Shown: one piece after another, positions 34,416 to 42,928 of the stretch
Layout: the number at the start of each line of letters is the position of its first letter
Position numbering within the stretch: the first letter of the stretch is position 1
Origin: DATMER01 sp963741305
GTDB lineage: Bacteria > Acidobacteriota > Thermoanaerobaculia > Multivoradales > UBA5704
DNA: 64,000 nucleotides
Direction of reading: 5' to 3'
Assembly (NCBI GenBank): GCA_963741305.1
Contig: CAVUHL010000003.1
Location: forward strand, 5,890,001 to 5,954,000
The notes under the pieces: generated by a model
The model's input: only the letters and a program-made list of their open reading frames with translations
What the model was told of the DNA's origin: nothing
Database searches by the model: none
Translations under genes and position numbers: made by a program

Positions 34416-35111
34416 CTACCACGGAATCTGCCGCCGGTCCCTGAAGAACCCGCCCGTCGGCCCACCATCCGGAAGCGTCGCCAGCCAGACGACCGTGTCC
34501 GCGCCCTTCTCCACCGGCCGCGGCGCTCCCTCTCCTCCCATCTCGGTCTGCACCCAGCCGGGACACATCGTGTTGACGAGGATGTTCGTGCCGTGCAGCT
34601 CGTCGGCCAGGATGCGGGTCAGGCCGTTCAGCGCGAGCTTGGAGACCCGGTAGCTCGCATAGCCGCCCATCATCTCGGACATGGCGCCCAGGCCGCTCGA
34701 GACGTTGACGATCCGGCCGTAGCGGCGCTTCTTCATCATGGGAACGACCACCTGGGAGAGCGCCCAGGGGCCCACCACATTGATCTCGAGGGACTCGTGG
34801 ACCGCGTCCAGGGGGACGGTCAGGCCGCCGAAGTGGCGATCGAGAAAAACCCCGGCGTTGTTGACCAGGACGTCGATCCCGCCGAGATCCCGTTCCAGGA
34901 ACCCGGCCAGCCGCTCGACTTCGGCCGGGTGCGTGACGTCCAGATGAAAGGGGACCACGTCGCCTTCGAGCCCGGCGGCAGCCTCTTTGGCCTTCTCCTC
35001 GACGCGCGCCGTCAACACCACCTTCAGGCCGAGGCGGGCGAGCTGCCGGCAGACCTCCAGACCGATCCCACGATTGCCGCCGGTGACGACGGCGATCCGC
35101 TGCTCTTCCAT
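34416..35111 (-). CDS. Short-chain dehydrogenase/reductase
   Basis: 231 residues. The N-terminal VTGGNRGIGLEVCRQL is the TGxxxGxG NAD(P) loop; NNAGVF and the catalytic Ser (NVSSGLG) with YASYRVSK (Tyr-x-x-x-Lys) follow. It is a classical SDR of the carbonyl-reductase-like type, acting on an unknown carbonyl or alcohol. Cytoplasmic. A single gene with a short gap to the monooxygenase gene upstream. Confidence 0.9.
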   Translation of the reverse strand: MEEQRIAVVTGGNRGIGLEVCRQLARLGLKVVLTARVEEKAKEAAAGLEGDVVPFHLDVTHPAEVERLAGFLERDLGGIDVLVNNAGVFLDRHFGGLTVPLDAVHESLEINVVGPWALSQVVVPMMKKRRYGRIVNVSSGLGAMSEMMGGYASYRVSKLALNGLTRILADELHGTNILVNTMCPGWVQTEMGGEGAPRPVEKGADTVVWLATLPDGGPTGGFFRDRRQIPW

Positions 35112-35142
35112 GCGGTACGACCTCCTGCCTTTATTCTAAAGG

Positions 35143-35445
35143 TTAGAGGACGACCTCGTAACCTTCGAACACCGGGTGCCCCGCGAGCGTCCCCTGCGGG
35201 GAGCGGGCGTCGCCGTGGGCCTTGCGGAAGGCTTCCGACTCGGTCCAGGCGATGAAGGCCTGGCGCGAAGCCCAGATCGAGTGCGAGAGGAAGGTCGTGA
35301 TCCCTTCGCGGGTCTCGCCCCGGAGGAGATGGAACTCCTTGAACCCGGGGACCTGATCGAGGTAGGAGTCCCGGCTCCGCCAGATCTCCTCGAAGACCTC
35401 CTCGCGGCCGGCGTTCACGTGGAAACGGTTCATCGCGACGTACAT
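35143..35445 (-). CDS. Antibiotic biosynthesis monooxygenase (ABM) domain protein
   Basis: 100 residues from the ATG at 35445. The fold pattern YVAMNRFHVNAGREEVFEEIW, then VPGFKEFHLLRG, then HSIWASRQAFIAW, matches the ABM/IsdG-like ferredoxin fold with a conserved Asn (N6), His and Trp. IsdG-type members degrade heme; others oxidise quinone precursors. The start overlaps the cysteine synthase stop by one base, so the two are co-translated. Confidence 0.82.
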   Translation of the reverse strand: MYVAMNRFHVNAGREEVFEEIWRSRDSYLDQVPGFKEFHLLRGETREGITTFLSHSIWASRQAFIAWTESEAFRKAHGDARSPQGTLAGHPVFEGYEVVL

Positions 35446-36419
35446 CAGTCCAGGATTCCTTTCGCCGTCAGCCATTCCTTGTTGAACTTGGAGAGATAGC
35501 GCTCGCCCGAGTCGGGGAAGAGGGTGACCACGAGGCCGTCCTCTCCCAGCCCGCTCGCCACCTGCTTCGCTCCGGCCGCGGCGGCGCCCCCAGACGAGCC
35601 GGTGAAGATCGACTCCTTCTTCGCCAGCTCCAGGGTCGCCTGGTAGGCCGTCTTGTCATCGATCGTGACGATGCCGTCGATGTAGTCCCACCAGACCGCC
35701 GTGGGCATGAAGTCCTCGCCGATGCCGTCGATCAGGTATTGATGGATCTGCTCCTCGGGCGGCAGCTCACGGTGCTCGAAGTAGTAGGCGTAGACGCTGC
35801 CGACCGTATCGACCCCGATCACCTTGACGTCCGGGTTCTGCTCCTTGAGGTACTTGGCCGTGCCGCTGATCGTGCCGCCGGTGCCGACTCCGGCCACCCA
35901 GTGGGTGACCTTGCCGCCGGTCTGGCGCCAGATCTCCGGGCCGGTGGAGCGGTAGTGCGCCTCGGGGTTGGCCTGGTTGTAATACTGGTACGGCAGGTAG
36001 GCCCCCTCCTCGTCGCGGAGGCGCTCGGCCACCTTGTAATAGGAACGCGGGTCGTCCGCGGCCACGCCGGTCGGGCAGGTGAGCACGCGGGCTCCCATGG
36101 CTTCCAACAGGGCGATCTTCTCTTTCGGGATCTTGTCCGCCGCGGTGCAGACCAATTTGTAACCGCGGAGGTTCGCGGCCATGGCCAAGCCCATGCCGGT
36201 GTTGCCCGACGTGGGCTCGACGATGGTGCCGCCGGGCTTGAGCTGGCCGGAGCGCTCGCCCGCCTCGATCATGGCGATGCCGATGCGGTCCTTCACACTG
36301 CCGCCCGGGTTGAAGTATTCGACCTTGCCGGCCAGGGTGGCCGGCCCGGGAAAGAAACGGCCCAGCCGCACGAGCGGAGTATTGCCGAGGGTCTCCAGGA
36401 TGTCGTTGTACATTTCCAT
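35445..36419 (-). CDS. PLP-dependent cysteine synthase / cystathionine beta-synthase-like
   Basis: 324 residues. PLP lysine K43 is in GGSVKDRIG; EPTSGNTGMGLA is the substrate loop and GVGTGGTISG the phosphate cradle. The C-terminal part (GSVYAYYFEHR, DGIGEDFMPTAVWWD) is closer to cystathionine beta-synthase catalytic cores than to CysK, but the regulatory CBS domains are absent. It should make cysteine or cystathionine from serine derivatives. It lies between a serine hydrolase (stop adjacent to this start) and the ABM gene in one operon. Confidence 0.88.
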   Translation of the reverse strand: MEMYNDILETLGNTPLVRLGRFFPGPATLAGKVEYFNPGGSVKDRIGIAMIEAGERSGQLKPGGTIVEPTSGNTGMGLAMAANLRGYKLVCTAADKIPKEKIALLEAMGARVLTCPTGVAADDPRSYYKVAERLRDEEGAYLPYQYYNQANPEAHYRSTGPEIWRQTGGKVTHWVAGVGTGGTISGTAKYLKEQNPDVKVIGVDTVGSVYAYYFEHRELPPEEQIHQYLIDGIGEDFMPTAVWWDYIDGIVTIDDKTAYQATLELAKKESIFTGSSGGAAAAGAKQVASGLGEDGLVVTLFPDSGERYLSKFNKEWLTAKGILD

Positions 36420-37517
36420 TCAGTCGGTCTCCAGGAACAGCTCCGCCAGCTTCTGGGCCTCGCCCTCGGCATAGCGCGCTCCACTCAGGTTCGCGAGGAT
36501 CGCCACCGCGATTTTCTCGTCTGGATAAAGAAGGAGGAAGGCCCTCCCGCCGTCGATGGCGCCGCCGTGATGCAGGATCCGCCGGCCCGCGCCGTCCTTG
36601 CCGATCCGCCAGCCGATGCCGACTCCGGTCTCCTCCCCCGCGGCCGCTCCGGAGGAGATACTCTGCGAGGTGAAGAGCAGGCTCCGCGTCTCGGGCTTGA
36701 GAAAGCCGTCACGCAAGTGGGCCGAGCCGAAGCGCACCAGGTCGCTGGCGGTCGAAAGATAGCCGGCCGAGGGCCACTTGTAGCTGCTGTCGATCGCCCC
36801 CTCGTTGGCCAGGGTGCCGTCGGCTGCCTTCCGGTAGAAGCGGACACGGCGCTCCAGGATCCGCTCTGGATAGTCCAGCGCCGTTCCCTCGAGGCCGAGC
36901 GGCTGGATCACCAGCTCGTCCACAGCTGCCCCGAAGTCCTTGCCGGCCGCGCCCTCGACCACCACTCCGAACAGGTTGTAGCCGTAGCTGGAGTAGAGGT
37001 AGGCCGAGCCGGGGGCGTGGACCAGGGGATCGTTCTGGAAGATCCCGAGCCCCTCGGTCAGCCGCTCATAGCGCCGCACGGGCAGCGCGAAATCCTGCGG
37101 CGCATAGTGGCGGATGCCCGCGAGGTGACCGGCGAGCTGGCGCGGGGTGATCGGCTGGCCCTTGTCAGGGAAGGAAGGGACGTAGCGCTGAATAGGCGCG
37201 TCGAGGTCGAGCTTCCCTGTCTCTACCAGCCTTGCCGCCGCCGCGACGGTGATCAGCTTGGAGATGCTCCCCAGGCGGAAACGGCTCTCGGGCGAGACCG
37301 GGACCTGATTCTCCGCGTCGGCCAGGCCGAAGCCCTCGGCCCAGACGATCTTGCCGTCTACGGCCACGGCGGCCGAGAGCCCGGGGCTGCCGATCTGGGC
37401 CCGCAGCTCTTCCATCATGGTCCGGGCGCGCTCGGAAGCCGGAGGCGCCTGGGCCTGGAGGAGGACCGCGCAGGCCAGCAGCAGCATCCCTCTGTGGGAC
37501 TTGGTGATCATTTTCAT
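36420..37517 (-). CDS. Serine hydrolase, beta-lactamase class C / LACTB-like
   Basis: 365 residues with a signal peptide (MLLLACAVLLQAQA). Catalytic motif S84-I-S-K87; a YSSYGYN segment (about 175-181) stands in place of YxN, and HHGG in place of KTG. These are the marks of the esterase/peptidase branch (LACTB, EstB) rather than a true beta-lactamase. Exported, periplasmic. It is the first gene of the operon with the cysteine synthase and the monooxygenase; the metabolic link is not obvious. Confidence 0.87.
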   Translation of the reverse strand: MKMITKSHRGMLLLACAVLLQAQAPPASERARTMMEELRAQIGSPGLSAAVAVDGKIVWAEGFGLADAENQVPVSPESRFRLGSISKLITVAAAARLVETGKLDLDAPIQRYVPSFPDKGQPITPRQLAGHLAGIRHYAPQDFALPVRRYERLTEGLGIFQNDPLVHAPGSAYLYSSYGYNLFGVVVEGAAGKDFGAAVDELVIQPLGLEGTALDYPERILERRVRFYRKAADGTLANEGAIDSSYKWPSAGYLSTASDLVRFGSAHLRDGFLKPETRSLLFTSQSISSGAAAGEETGVGIGWRIGKDGAGRRILHHGGAIDGGRAFLLLYPDEKIAVAILANLSGARYAEGEAQKLAELFLETD

Positions 37518-37590
37518 GGTGGTTCGGGGACCCGGGAGGCGGGCCGGGGGATGCTAGCACAATGGCGGGGGCTTGCCGCCCTGGCTGCCA

Positions 37591-37649
37591 TGTAGGGGCG
37601 GCTCTTGTGGCCGCCCTCCGGAAGGGCACCCACAAGGGGCGCCTCTACA
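37591..37649. repeat. 59-bp palindromic element, copy 1
   Basis: Begins TGTAGGGGCGG and ends CGCCTCTACA, with two nested hairpins (GGGCGGC..GCCGCCC-like and GGGCACCCAC..). Copy 2 at 54870-54928 is nearly identical in the opposite orientation. It lies 13 nt beyond the SrkA stop and probably ends that transcript. It is a mobile-looking intergenic repeat rather than a gene. Confidence 0.8.
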
Positions 37650-37661
37650 TAGGAACCCGGC

Positions 37662-38726
37662 CTAACCCTCCCAGTCGAAGAAGTAGTCCTTGTTGGTGAG
37701 GACGACCTCCTCTTCTTTCTGCTCGTCCTCCGGCTTGGCTCCCGCCTCGGGGACCAGCTCGCCGCGGATGACCGCGAGCTGCTCGACCAGATCCTCAGTC
37801 TCCCGTTCCCAGGCTTCGGGCGTCCCGAACTGGGGCCAGGCGGCCGGGAAGGCCGGGTCGTGCCAGCGCTTGGCGAGCCAGGTGGCGTAGTGGACGATGC
37901 GCAGGCCACGGAGTGGCTCGATCAGGCCCAGGGTCGAGCGGTCGAAGGCACGGAACTGCTCGTAGCCCTCCAGGAACAGCTCCCTCTGCCGCAGCGCCCA
38001 ATCGTCGCGGCCGGGGAGGGCGAGCCAGAGGTCCTGGACCGTGGGGCCGATCACCATGTCGTCGAAGTCCAGGACGCGGAGGAGGCCGTCCCGGAACAGG
38101 ATGTTGCCCAGGTGGAGGTCACCATGGAGACGGTGGACCGGCACCCCCTCCATCAACCGGTCGGCCACCTCGGCGATGGCGAAGGCCGTGTCCATGTAGA
38201 GGTTGCGGATGTGGCGCGGCAGCACGTCGTGCTCCGTAAGCCAGTCCACGTTCTCCCGGATGTAGGTGTCCGCATTCAAGCGCAGGCGGTGCTCGGCCGG
38301 CCGGCCGGCAGCCACGTTATGCATCCGTCCCACCAGCATGCCCAGGCGGCGGACGGTTTCGTCGCCGAGCTCGTCGGGAGCCCGGCCGCCGCTGCGGTCC
38401 GAGAGGGTGTACCAGATGCCGTCGATCTGCCGCAGGGTGCCCCCTCCGGGGAAGGGCCTCATGGTGCAGACGGGTAGCTCCTCGGCGGCCAGGTCGTCGA
38501 GGAACTGGTGCTCTTCCAGGATCTGCTCCTCGCTCCAGCGGCCCGGGCGGTAGAACTTGGCGACGACACGGCTGCGGTCGGCAAGCTCGACCTCATAGAC
38601 CCGGTTCTCGAAGGAGTTCAGGGTATAGCAGACAGGATTGCAGCTCAGCCCGCCCGCCTCCACGGCCGCGAGCACCTTCTCGGGCGTGAGGGAAAGGAAC
38701 AGGCCGGTAGTCTCGTCGTGCTTCAT
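37662..38726 (-). CDS. srkA: Stress-response kinase A (SrkA/RdoA)
   Basis: 354 residues, close to E. coli SrkA (YihE). It has NSFENRVYEVELADRSRVVAKFYRP with the ATP-binding lysine, HRLHGDLHLGNIL as catalytic loop and VLDFDDMVIGP as metal-binding loop. SrkA is a eukaryotic-like Ser/Thr kinase of the APH fold that protects cells from envelope and oxidative stress. The C-terminal 30 residues are an acidic extension (EDEQKEEEVV). Divergent from the DNA ligase gene with a 26-bp gap. Confidence 0.92.
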   Translation of the reverse strand: MKHDETTGLFLSLTPEKVLAAVEAGGLSCNPVCYTLNSFENRVYEVELADRSRVVAKFYRPGRWSEEQILEEHQFLDDLAAEELPVCTMRPFPGGGTLRQIDGIWYTLSDRSGGRAPDELGDETVRRLGMLVGRMHNVAAGRPAEHRLRLNADTYIRENVDWLTEHDVLPRHIRNLYMDTAFAIAEVADRLMEGVPVHRLHGDLHLGNILFRDGLLRVLDFDDMVIGPTVQDLWLALPGRDDWALRQRELFLEGYEQFRAFDRSTLGLIEPLRGLRIVHYATWLAKRWHDPAFPAAWPQFGTPEAWERETEDLVEQLAVIRGELVPEAGAKPEDEQKEEEVVLTNKDYFFDWEG

Positions 38727-38752
38727 GGGGTCCAGGGTAACATGGGGGGCCG

Positions 38753-40288
38753 ATGCGATTGGCCGACCTCGTCACCACCTCCGTCCGGACCTCGGAGACC
38801 CGTTCCCGCCTGGCAAAAACCGCGGCCCTGGCCGACCTCCTGCGGCGCCTCGGACCCGAGGAGATCGACCCCGCCGTGGCCTGGCTCTCCGGCAACCTGC
38901 GGCAGGGACGGATCGGATTGGGACCGGCCGCGATCCGGGATGCGTCTACATCGTCGGCCCCGGAGCCATCTCTCACCATCGGCGAGGTGGATGCCACCTT
39001 CGACCGCATCGCCAGCGTGAGCGGCTCGGGCTCGACGGCCGAGCGGGCGCGCCTCCTCTCCGGCCTTTTCTCCCGGGCCACGGCCGAGGAGCAGGACTTC
39101 CTGAAGCGTCTGATCTACGGAGAGCTGCGCCAGGGAGCGCTCGTGGCGCAGATGGCCGAGGCGCTGGCTGCCGCGGGCAATGTCCCCGCGGATGAAGTTC
39201 GGCGGGCCCTGATGCTCGCGGGCGAGCTGCCCTCCGTTGCGAAGGCTGTCCTTCTGGAAGGCAGGGCCGGGCTCGCGAGGTTCCGGCTGGAGCTTTTCCG
39301 GCCGCTCCAGCCCATGCTCGCCCAGCCTGCCGGGGACGTCTCCGAAGCCCTGGAGCGGCTCGGCGAGGCGGCGCTGGAGCTGAAGCTCGACGGCGCACGG
39401 GTCCAGGTCCATAAAGCCGGGGACGAAGTCCGCATCTACTCGCGGCGCGGCAACGAGGTGACTCAGGCCGTGCCCGAGCTGGTCGAGGCCGTCCAGGCGA
39501 TGCCGGCGCGGCAGATCCTTCTGGATGGCGAAGTGATCGCCCTGCGTCCGGACGCCACGCCCCATCCCTTCCAGGTCACCATGCGCCGCTTCGGCCGCAA
39601 GCTCGACGTCCCCCGCATGCGGGAGGGGCTGCCGCTGACCCCCTTCTTCTTCGACATCCTCCATCTGGATGGGAACGACCTGATCGACCGGCCCGCTGGC
39701 GAGCGCTTCGCCGCGCTGGGGGAGGCGGTCCAAGGCTTGGCTGTGCCGCGCATCGTGACCGCCGATTCGGAGGAGGCGGACGCCTTCTTCGAGGAGGCGC
39801 TGCGCCGGGGTCACGAAGGGATCATGGCCAAGGCGGTGGATGCTCCCTACGAAGCGGGGCGGCGCGGCTCCTCCTGGCTCAAGGTCAAGCCCGCGCACAC
39901 GCTCGACCTGGTCGTCCTCGCCGCCGAGTGGGGAAACGGCCGGAGACAGGGCTGGCTCTCCAACCTCCACCTGGGAGCGAGAGACCCGGAGCACGGCGGT
40001 TTCGTCATGCTGGGCAAAACTTTCAAAGGTCTCACGGACGAGATGCTGATCTGGCAGACGAAGCGGTTCCAGGAGCTGGCACTGGGCACGACGGACGGCT
40101 GGGTCGTCCACCTGCGGCCCGAGTTGGTCGTGGAAATCGCGTTCAGCGATGTCCAGGAGAGCCCTCACTACCCCGGAGGTATGGCCCTGCGCTTCGCGCG
40201 CGTCAAGCGTTACCGCGAGGACAAGACCGCGGAGGAAGCGGACACGGTCGAGACGGTGCGGAAGATCTTCAGGGCGGGGCGGCGGTAG
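38753..40288 (+). CDS. ligB: ATP-dependent DNA ligase (LigB type)
   Basis: 511 residues. An N-terminal DNA-binding domain (1-190) is followed by the adenylation domain with nucleophile K211 in ELKLDGARVQ, EGIMAKA, SSWLKVKP, and a C-terminal OB-fold (GKTFKGLTDEML...LRPELVVEIAF). Length and motifs match actinobacterial LigB and archaeal-type ligases. It is an accessory nick-sealing enzyme used in repair beside the NAD-dependent LigA. The second 21-bp array starts 6 nt after the stop. Confidence 0.92.
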   Translation: MRLADLVTTSVRTSETRSRLAKTAALADLLRRLGPEEIDPAVAWLSGNLRQGRIGLGPAAIRDASTSSAPEPSLTIGEVDATFDRIASVSGSGSTAERARLLSGLFSRATAEEQDFLKRLIYGELRQGALVAQMAEALAAAGNVPADEVRRALMLAGELPSVAKAVLLEGRAGLARFRLELFRPLQPMLAQPAGDVSEALERLGEAALELKLDGARVQVHKAGDEVRIYSRRGNEVTQAVPELVEAVQAMPARQILLDGEVIALRPDATPHPFQVTMRRFGRKLDVPRMREGLPLTPFFFDILHLDGNDLIDRPAGERFAALGEAVQGLAVPRIVTADSEEADAFFEEALRRGHEGIMAKAVDAPYEAGRRGSSWLKVKPAHTLDLVVLAAEWGNGRRQGWLSNLHLGARDPEHGGFVMLGKTFKGLTDEMLIWQTKRFQELALGTTDGWVVHLRPELVVEIAFSDVQESPHYPGGMALRFARVKRYREDKTAEEADTVETVRKIFRAGRR

Positions 40289-40293
40289 GAAAA

Positions 40294-40587
40294 GATGCTC
40301 CGAATCGGCCGTGGGCCGGCGCCGCTCACGCTCGGGATGCTCCGAATCGACCGTGAGCCGCAGCAACTCGACCGTGAGCCGCAACCGCTCGGCCCCGAGT
40401 CGGAGCAACTCGGGCTCCATTCGGAGCATATTTGGAGCAAGCCACGTCCGCTAAGCCTCAATTCGGAGCATCTTGGCCTCAAGCGGCTGCCGCGGCAAGT
40501 CCGGATGCTCCGAAAGTCGGACGGTTTCCTGCCGCACGAGCCCGGGCCGCTGCGGCTCGGGGGCGAGTCGCAGCATCCGCCGGGAGA
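40294..40587. repeat. Array B: fourteen degenerate 21-bp tandem units
   Basis: From 40294 the sequence splits without gaps into 14 units of 21 bp. Recurrent unit beginnings are GATGCTCCGAA (three units), GCCGCAGCAACTCG and GCCGCAACCGCTCG, and GTCGGAGCAACTCG or TTCGGAGCAT. Best-matched pairs share 15-19 of 21 positions, and no unit repeats exactly. A plus-strand frame stays open (heptapeptides such as SEQLGLH, SEHLGLK), as does one on the minus strand. It begins directly after the ligase stop and ends 16 bp before a giant palindrome. Confidence 0.75.
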
Positions 40588-40602
40588 TAGGGACAGTAAG
40601 GT

Positions 40603-40941
40603 AGGGGAGGGGCTTGTCCCCTCCCAGGTGGGCGGAGGCCCCAAACGCGCTAACTTTGCATTGCCAAGCCCCGGTAGGGGCGTGATGAATTAGCCCGGCA
40701 CGTGAGTGCCGGGTAACGGATAACGGAGGAGCTCCGAAACAATCCGAGCCCCGGACGGGGCGACATATCGGGAGTGGAGCGCAAGCCCCATGAGGGAGGA
40801 ATGTCGCCCCGTCCGGGGCTTCGGACGTTTTGGCGACCCATCTCCCGGCACTCACGTGCCGGGCTAATTCATCACGCCCCTACCGGGGCTCTTCCTTCCA
40901 GGCAGCAAAGTTAGCGCCTATGGGACAAGCCCCTCCCCTAC
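40603..40941. repeat. Giant palindromic element
   Basis: The left part starts GTAGGGGAGGGGCTTGTCCC and contains CGCTAACTTTGC and GCCCGGCACGTGAGTGCCGGG. The right part repeats these in reverse complement and ends GGGACAAGCCCCTCCCCTAC. The centre is itself a hairpin (GAGCCCCGGACGGGGCGACAT / ATGTCGCCCC...). The whole 339 bp could fold into a cruciform. No gene is inside; frames crossing it are artefacts. The right end supplies the stop codon of the orphan antitoxin gene. Confidence 0.75.
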
Positions 40942-41159
40942 ATGAAGGACCGGAGCTCGCGAACCAGATCATCGCCGTCCACGTACTCGCCGCGCCGAAT
41001 CTCCTCCGAGGCAGCCAGGAGCTCTCCTTCTTCGGCCGGGGTCAACCGAACCAACCCGCCGGGTTCCGCGGCGACAATCATCACCCGCGCTCCTTCGCTC
41101 AGAACCTCAGGGGGGACCTCGATCCTGCCGTTGACGACGGTGCCTGTCATGACTTTCAT
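40938..41159 (-). CDS. Orphan antitoxin-like protein
   Basis: 73 residues. MKVMTGTVVNGRIEVPPEVLSEGARVMI is like the swapped-hairpin or DUF104-like N-termini of antitoxins, and the C-terminal half is an acidic helix (AEEGELLAASEEIRRGEY). GGAGATCCC precedes the ATG. No toxin gene follows: the reading frame ends at a TAG formed by the edge of the giant palindrome, so a former toxin or the native C-terminus may have been lost. Confidence 0.6.
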   Translation of the reverse strand: MKVMTGTVVNGRIEVPPEVLSEGARVMIVAAEPGGLVRLTPAEEGELLAASEEIRRGEYVDGDDLVRELRSFM

Positions 41160-41168
41160 GGGATCTCC

Positions 41169-41185
41169 ATTCTAGCAGTTAGAAT
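41169..41185. promoter_or_regulatory. Inverted repeat in divergent gap
   Basis: ATTCTA-GCAGT-TAGAAT lies in the 36-bp gap between the antitoxin-like gene and the GspE gene. A possible operator for the antitoxin. Confidence 0.35.
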
Positions 41186-41195
41186 CCTCCCCATC

Positions 41196-42692
41196 ATGGC
41201 CACCGAGCCCACCCCCGAGTTCACCGAGCTCGCGCAGTTCCTCATCGACGAGCGGTCCGTACGGATGCTCGAACGCGAGTATTGCCTGGAGAACGACGTC
41301 GTCGTGCTCGGGCTGGTCGACCGGACCCAACGCGATCCGGTCACCGTGGGGATGCTCGATCCTTCCCGCCGGGCGCTCGTCCATGAGGTTTCGAAGACCC
41401 TCGGCCGGCCGGTCAAGGCGGTGCGGCTCAATGCCTGGGAGATCCGCCGCGCTCTCGATCTGGGGCATGGCATCGCCGAGGAGGAGCGCTCGCGCCTCAC
41501 CCTCCGGCCCATCCGCGACATTTCCTTCGAGCGCGATGGAGAGGTCCCGGAGATCCTCGACGAGATCCTCGGCCGGGCCGTGGAGCTGGGGGCGAGCGAC
41601 GTCCACGTCGAGACCTATGAAGATGACGTGGACGTCCGCTTCCGGATCGACGGCGTGCTGCGGCAGGTGGCCACCTCGCTCTCCCACGACAACATCCAGG
41701 GAGTGGTCAACCGGCTGAAAGTCCTCTCCGGGCTCGACCTGGCCGAGCGCCGCCGGGCCCAGGACGGCCGCATCCAGGCCACGTTCCAGGTGGCCCGGCA
41801 TGATTGCCGCGAGGTGGACTTCCGCCTCTCCGTCGTGCCCGGACCGTTCGGCGAGGACGCCGTCCTCCGCATCCTGGACAGCGCCGCGCCCCTTCCCCTG
41901 GAGAAGCTCGGCCTGGACGAGGCCGAGCTCGCCACCTTCGAGCGCCTGATCCAGAACCCCGAGGGGCTCCTCCTGGTCACCGGCCCGACCGGCAGCGGCA
42001 AGACCACCACCCTCTATGCCGCCCTCCACCGGATCAACTCGCCGGAGAACAAGATCCTCACGGTGGAAGACCCGATCGAGTACCACTTCCCCAAGACCAA
42101 TCAGAAGCAGGTCTCGGGGAACATGGGCTTCGCCGACTATGCCCGGGCGTTCATGCGCCAGAACCCGGACATCATCCTGATCGGCGAGGTCCGCGACGAG
42201 GACACCGCGAGCGCCGTGGTCCGGGCAGCCCAGACCGGCCACTTGGTCCTCTCGACCCTGCACACCACCGACGCCGTGCGCACCATCTCCCGCCTGATGA
42301 CCCTGGGGGTCGACCCGGGGATGATCGCCGGCTGCCTGCTCGGCGCGATGTCGCAGCGGCTGGTGCGGAAGCTCTGCCCACACTGCCGGGTGGAGGCCGA
42401 GCCCAATTCGAGACTTGGACTGGACGGCGTTTTCTACCGGCCCCAGGGCTGCCCGGCCTGCGGCGGCGCCGGTTACAAGGGGCGGATCGGGATCTACGAG
42501 CTATTCGTGCTCGACTCCGAGCTGGCCGACCTCGTCGCGGACAAGGCGCCCGTCCACCAGATCCGCTCCGCTGCCCTGGACAAGGGGATGAAGACTTTGT
42601 TCGACGACGCGGTCCGCAAGGCCCGGCTCGGGCTCACCTCGTTGGAGGAGATCCTGCGGACCGTGCCCTACCGCATCCTGGAGGGCAAATGA
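41196..42692 (+). CDS. GspE/PilB-type secretion or pilus assembly ATPase
   Basis: 498 residues from the ATG at 41196; longer frames would run through the palindrome. The N-terminal GspE_N-like domain (about 1-110) is followed by the ATPase core: Walker A GPTGSGKTT (K269), the Asp box DPIEYHFPKTNQ, Walker B IILIGEVRDEDTA, the His box LHTTDA, and the zinc-binding CPHC...CPACGGAGYKGR. It powers type II secretion or type IV pilus extension. No other pilus or secretion gene is nearby. It overlaps the next small gene by 4 nt. Confidence 0.92.
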   Translation: MATEPTPEFTELAQFLIDERSVRMLEREYCLENDVVVLGLVDRTQRDPVTVGMLDPSRRALVHEVSKTLGRPVKAVRLNAWEIRRALDLGHGIAEEERSRLTLRPIRDISFERDGEVPEILDEILGRAVELGASDVHVETYEDDVDVRFRIDGVLRQVATSLSHDNIQGVVNRLKVLSGLDLAERRRAQDGRIQATFQVARHDCREVDFRLSVVPGPFGEDAVLRILDSAAPLPLEKLGLDEAELATFERLIQNPEGLLLVTGPTGSGKTTTLYAALHRINSPENKILTVEDPIEYHFPKTNQKQVSGNMGFADYARAFMRQNPDIILIGEVRDEDTASAVVRAAQTGHLVLSTLHTTDAVRTISRLMTLGVDPGMIAGCLLGAMSQRLVRKLCPHCRVEAEPNSRLGLDGVFYRPQGCPACGGAGYKGRIGIYELFVLDSELADLVADKAPVHQIRSAALDKGMKTLFDDAVRKARLGLTSLEEILRTVPYRILEGK

Positions 42693-42907
42693 GGATCCTC
42701 ACGCCCCAGATCATGAACCAGCTCTTCGAGGTGACCGATGCCCTGGAGCTGAGCCGGGAGGCGATCCAGGTCCCGCTCGTCCTGGAGGGGGAAGGGAAGG
42801 TCCAGCGCCTCAAGAGCGGCAAGATCGAGGTCACGCTGCCGGATACGGACGACCTGGGGCCGTTTCTCGCCCTGCTTCCGGACCGGCTGCGCCAGCTTGG
42901 CACGTAG
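42689..42907 (+). CDS. Small protein coupled to GspE, unknown
   Basis: 72 residues, starting within the GspE stop (ATGA). A helical N-terminus (MNQLFEVTDALELSREAI) is followed by short beta strands (KVQRLKSGKIEVTLP) and DDLGPFLALLPDRLRQL. No signal or membrane segment. No family recognised. Coupling suggests that it binds or regulates the ATPase. Confidence 0.6.
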   Translation: MRILTPQIMNQLFEVTDALELSREAIQVPLVLEGEGKVQRLKSGKIEVTLPDTDDLGPFLALLPDRLRQLGT

Positions 42908-42928
42908 CAAGCTACACTACCGGTATTC

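Noticed and set aside
36420..37517. True class C beta-lactamase (resistance gene)
   Set aside because: The YxN and KTG motifs are replaced by YSS and HGG, typical of esterase/LACTB relatives.
40830..41195. N-terminal extension of the GspE gene
   Set aside because: It would translate the palindrome and the antisense of the antitoxin gene; family length fits the ATG at 41196.
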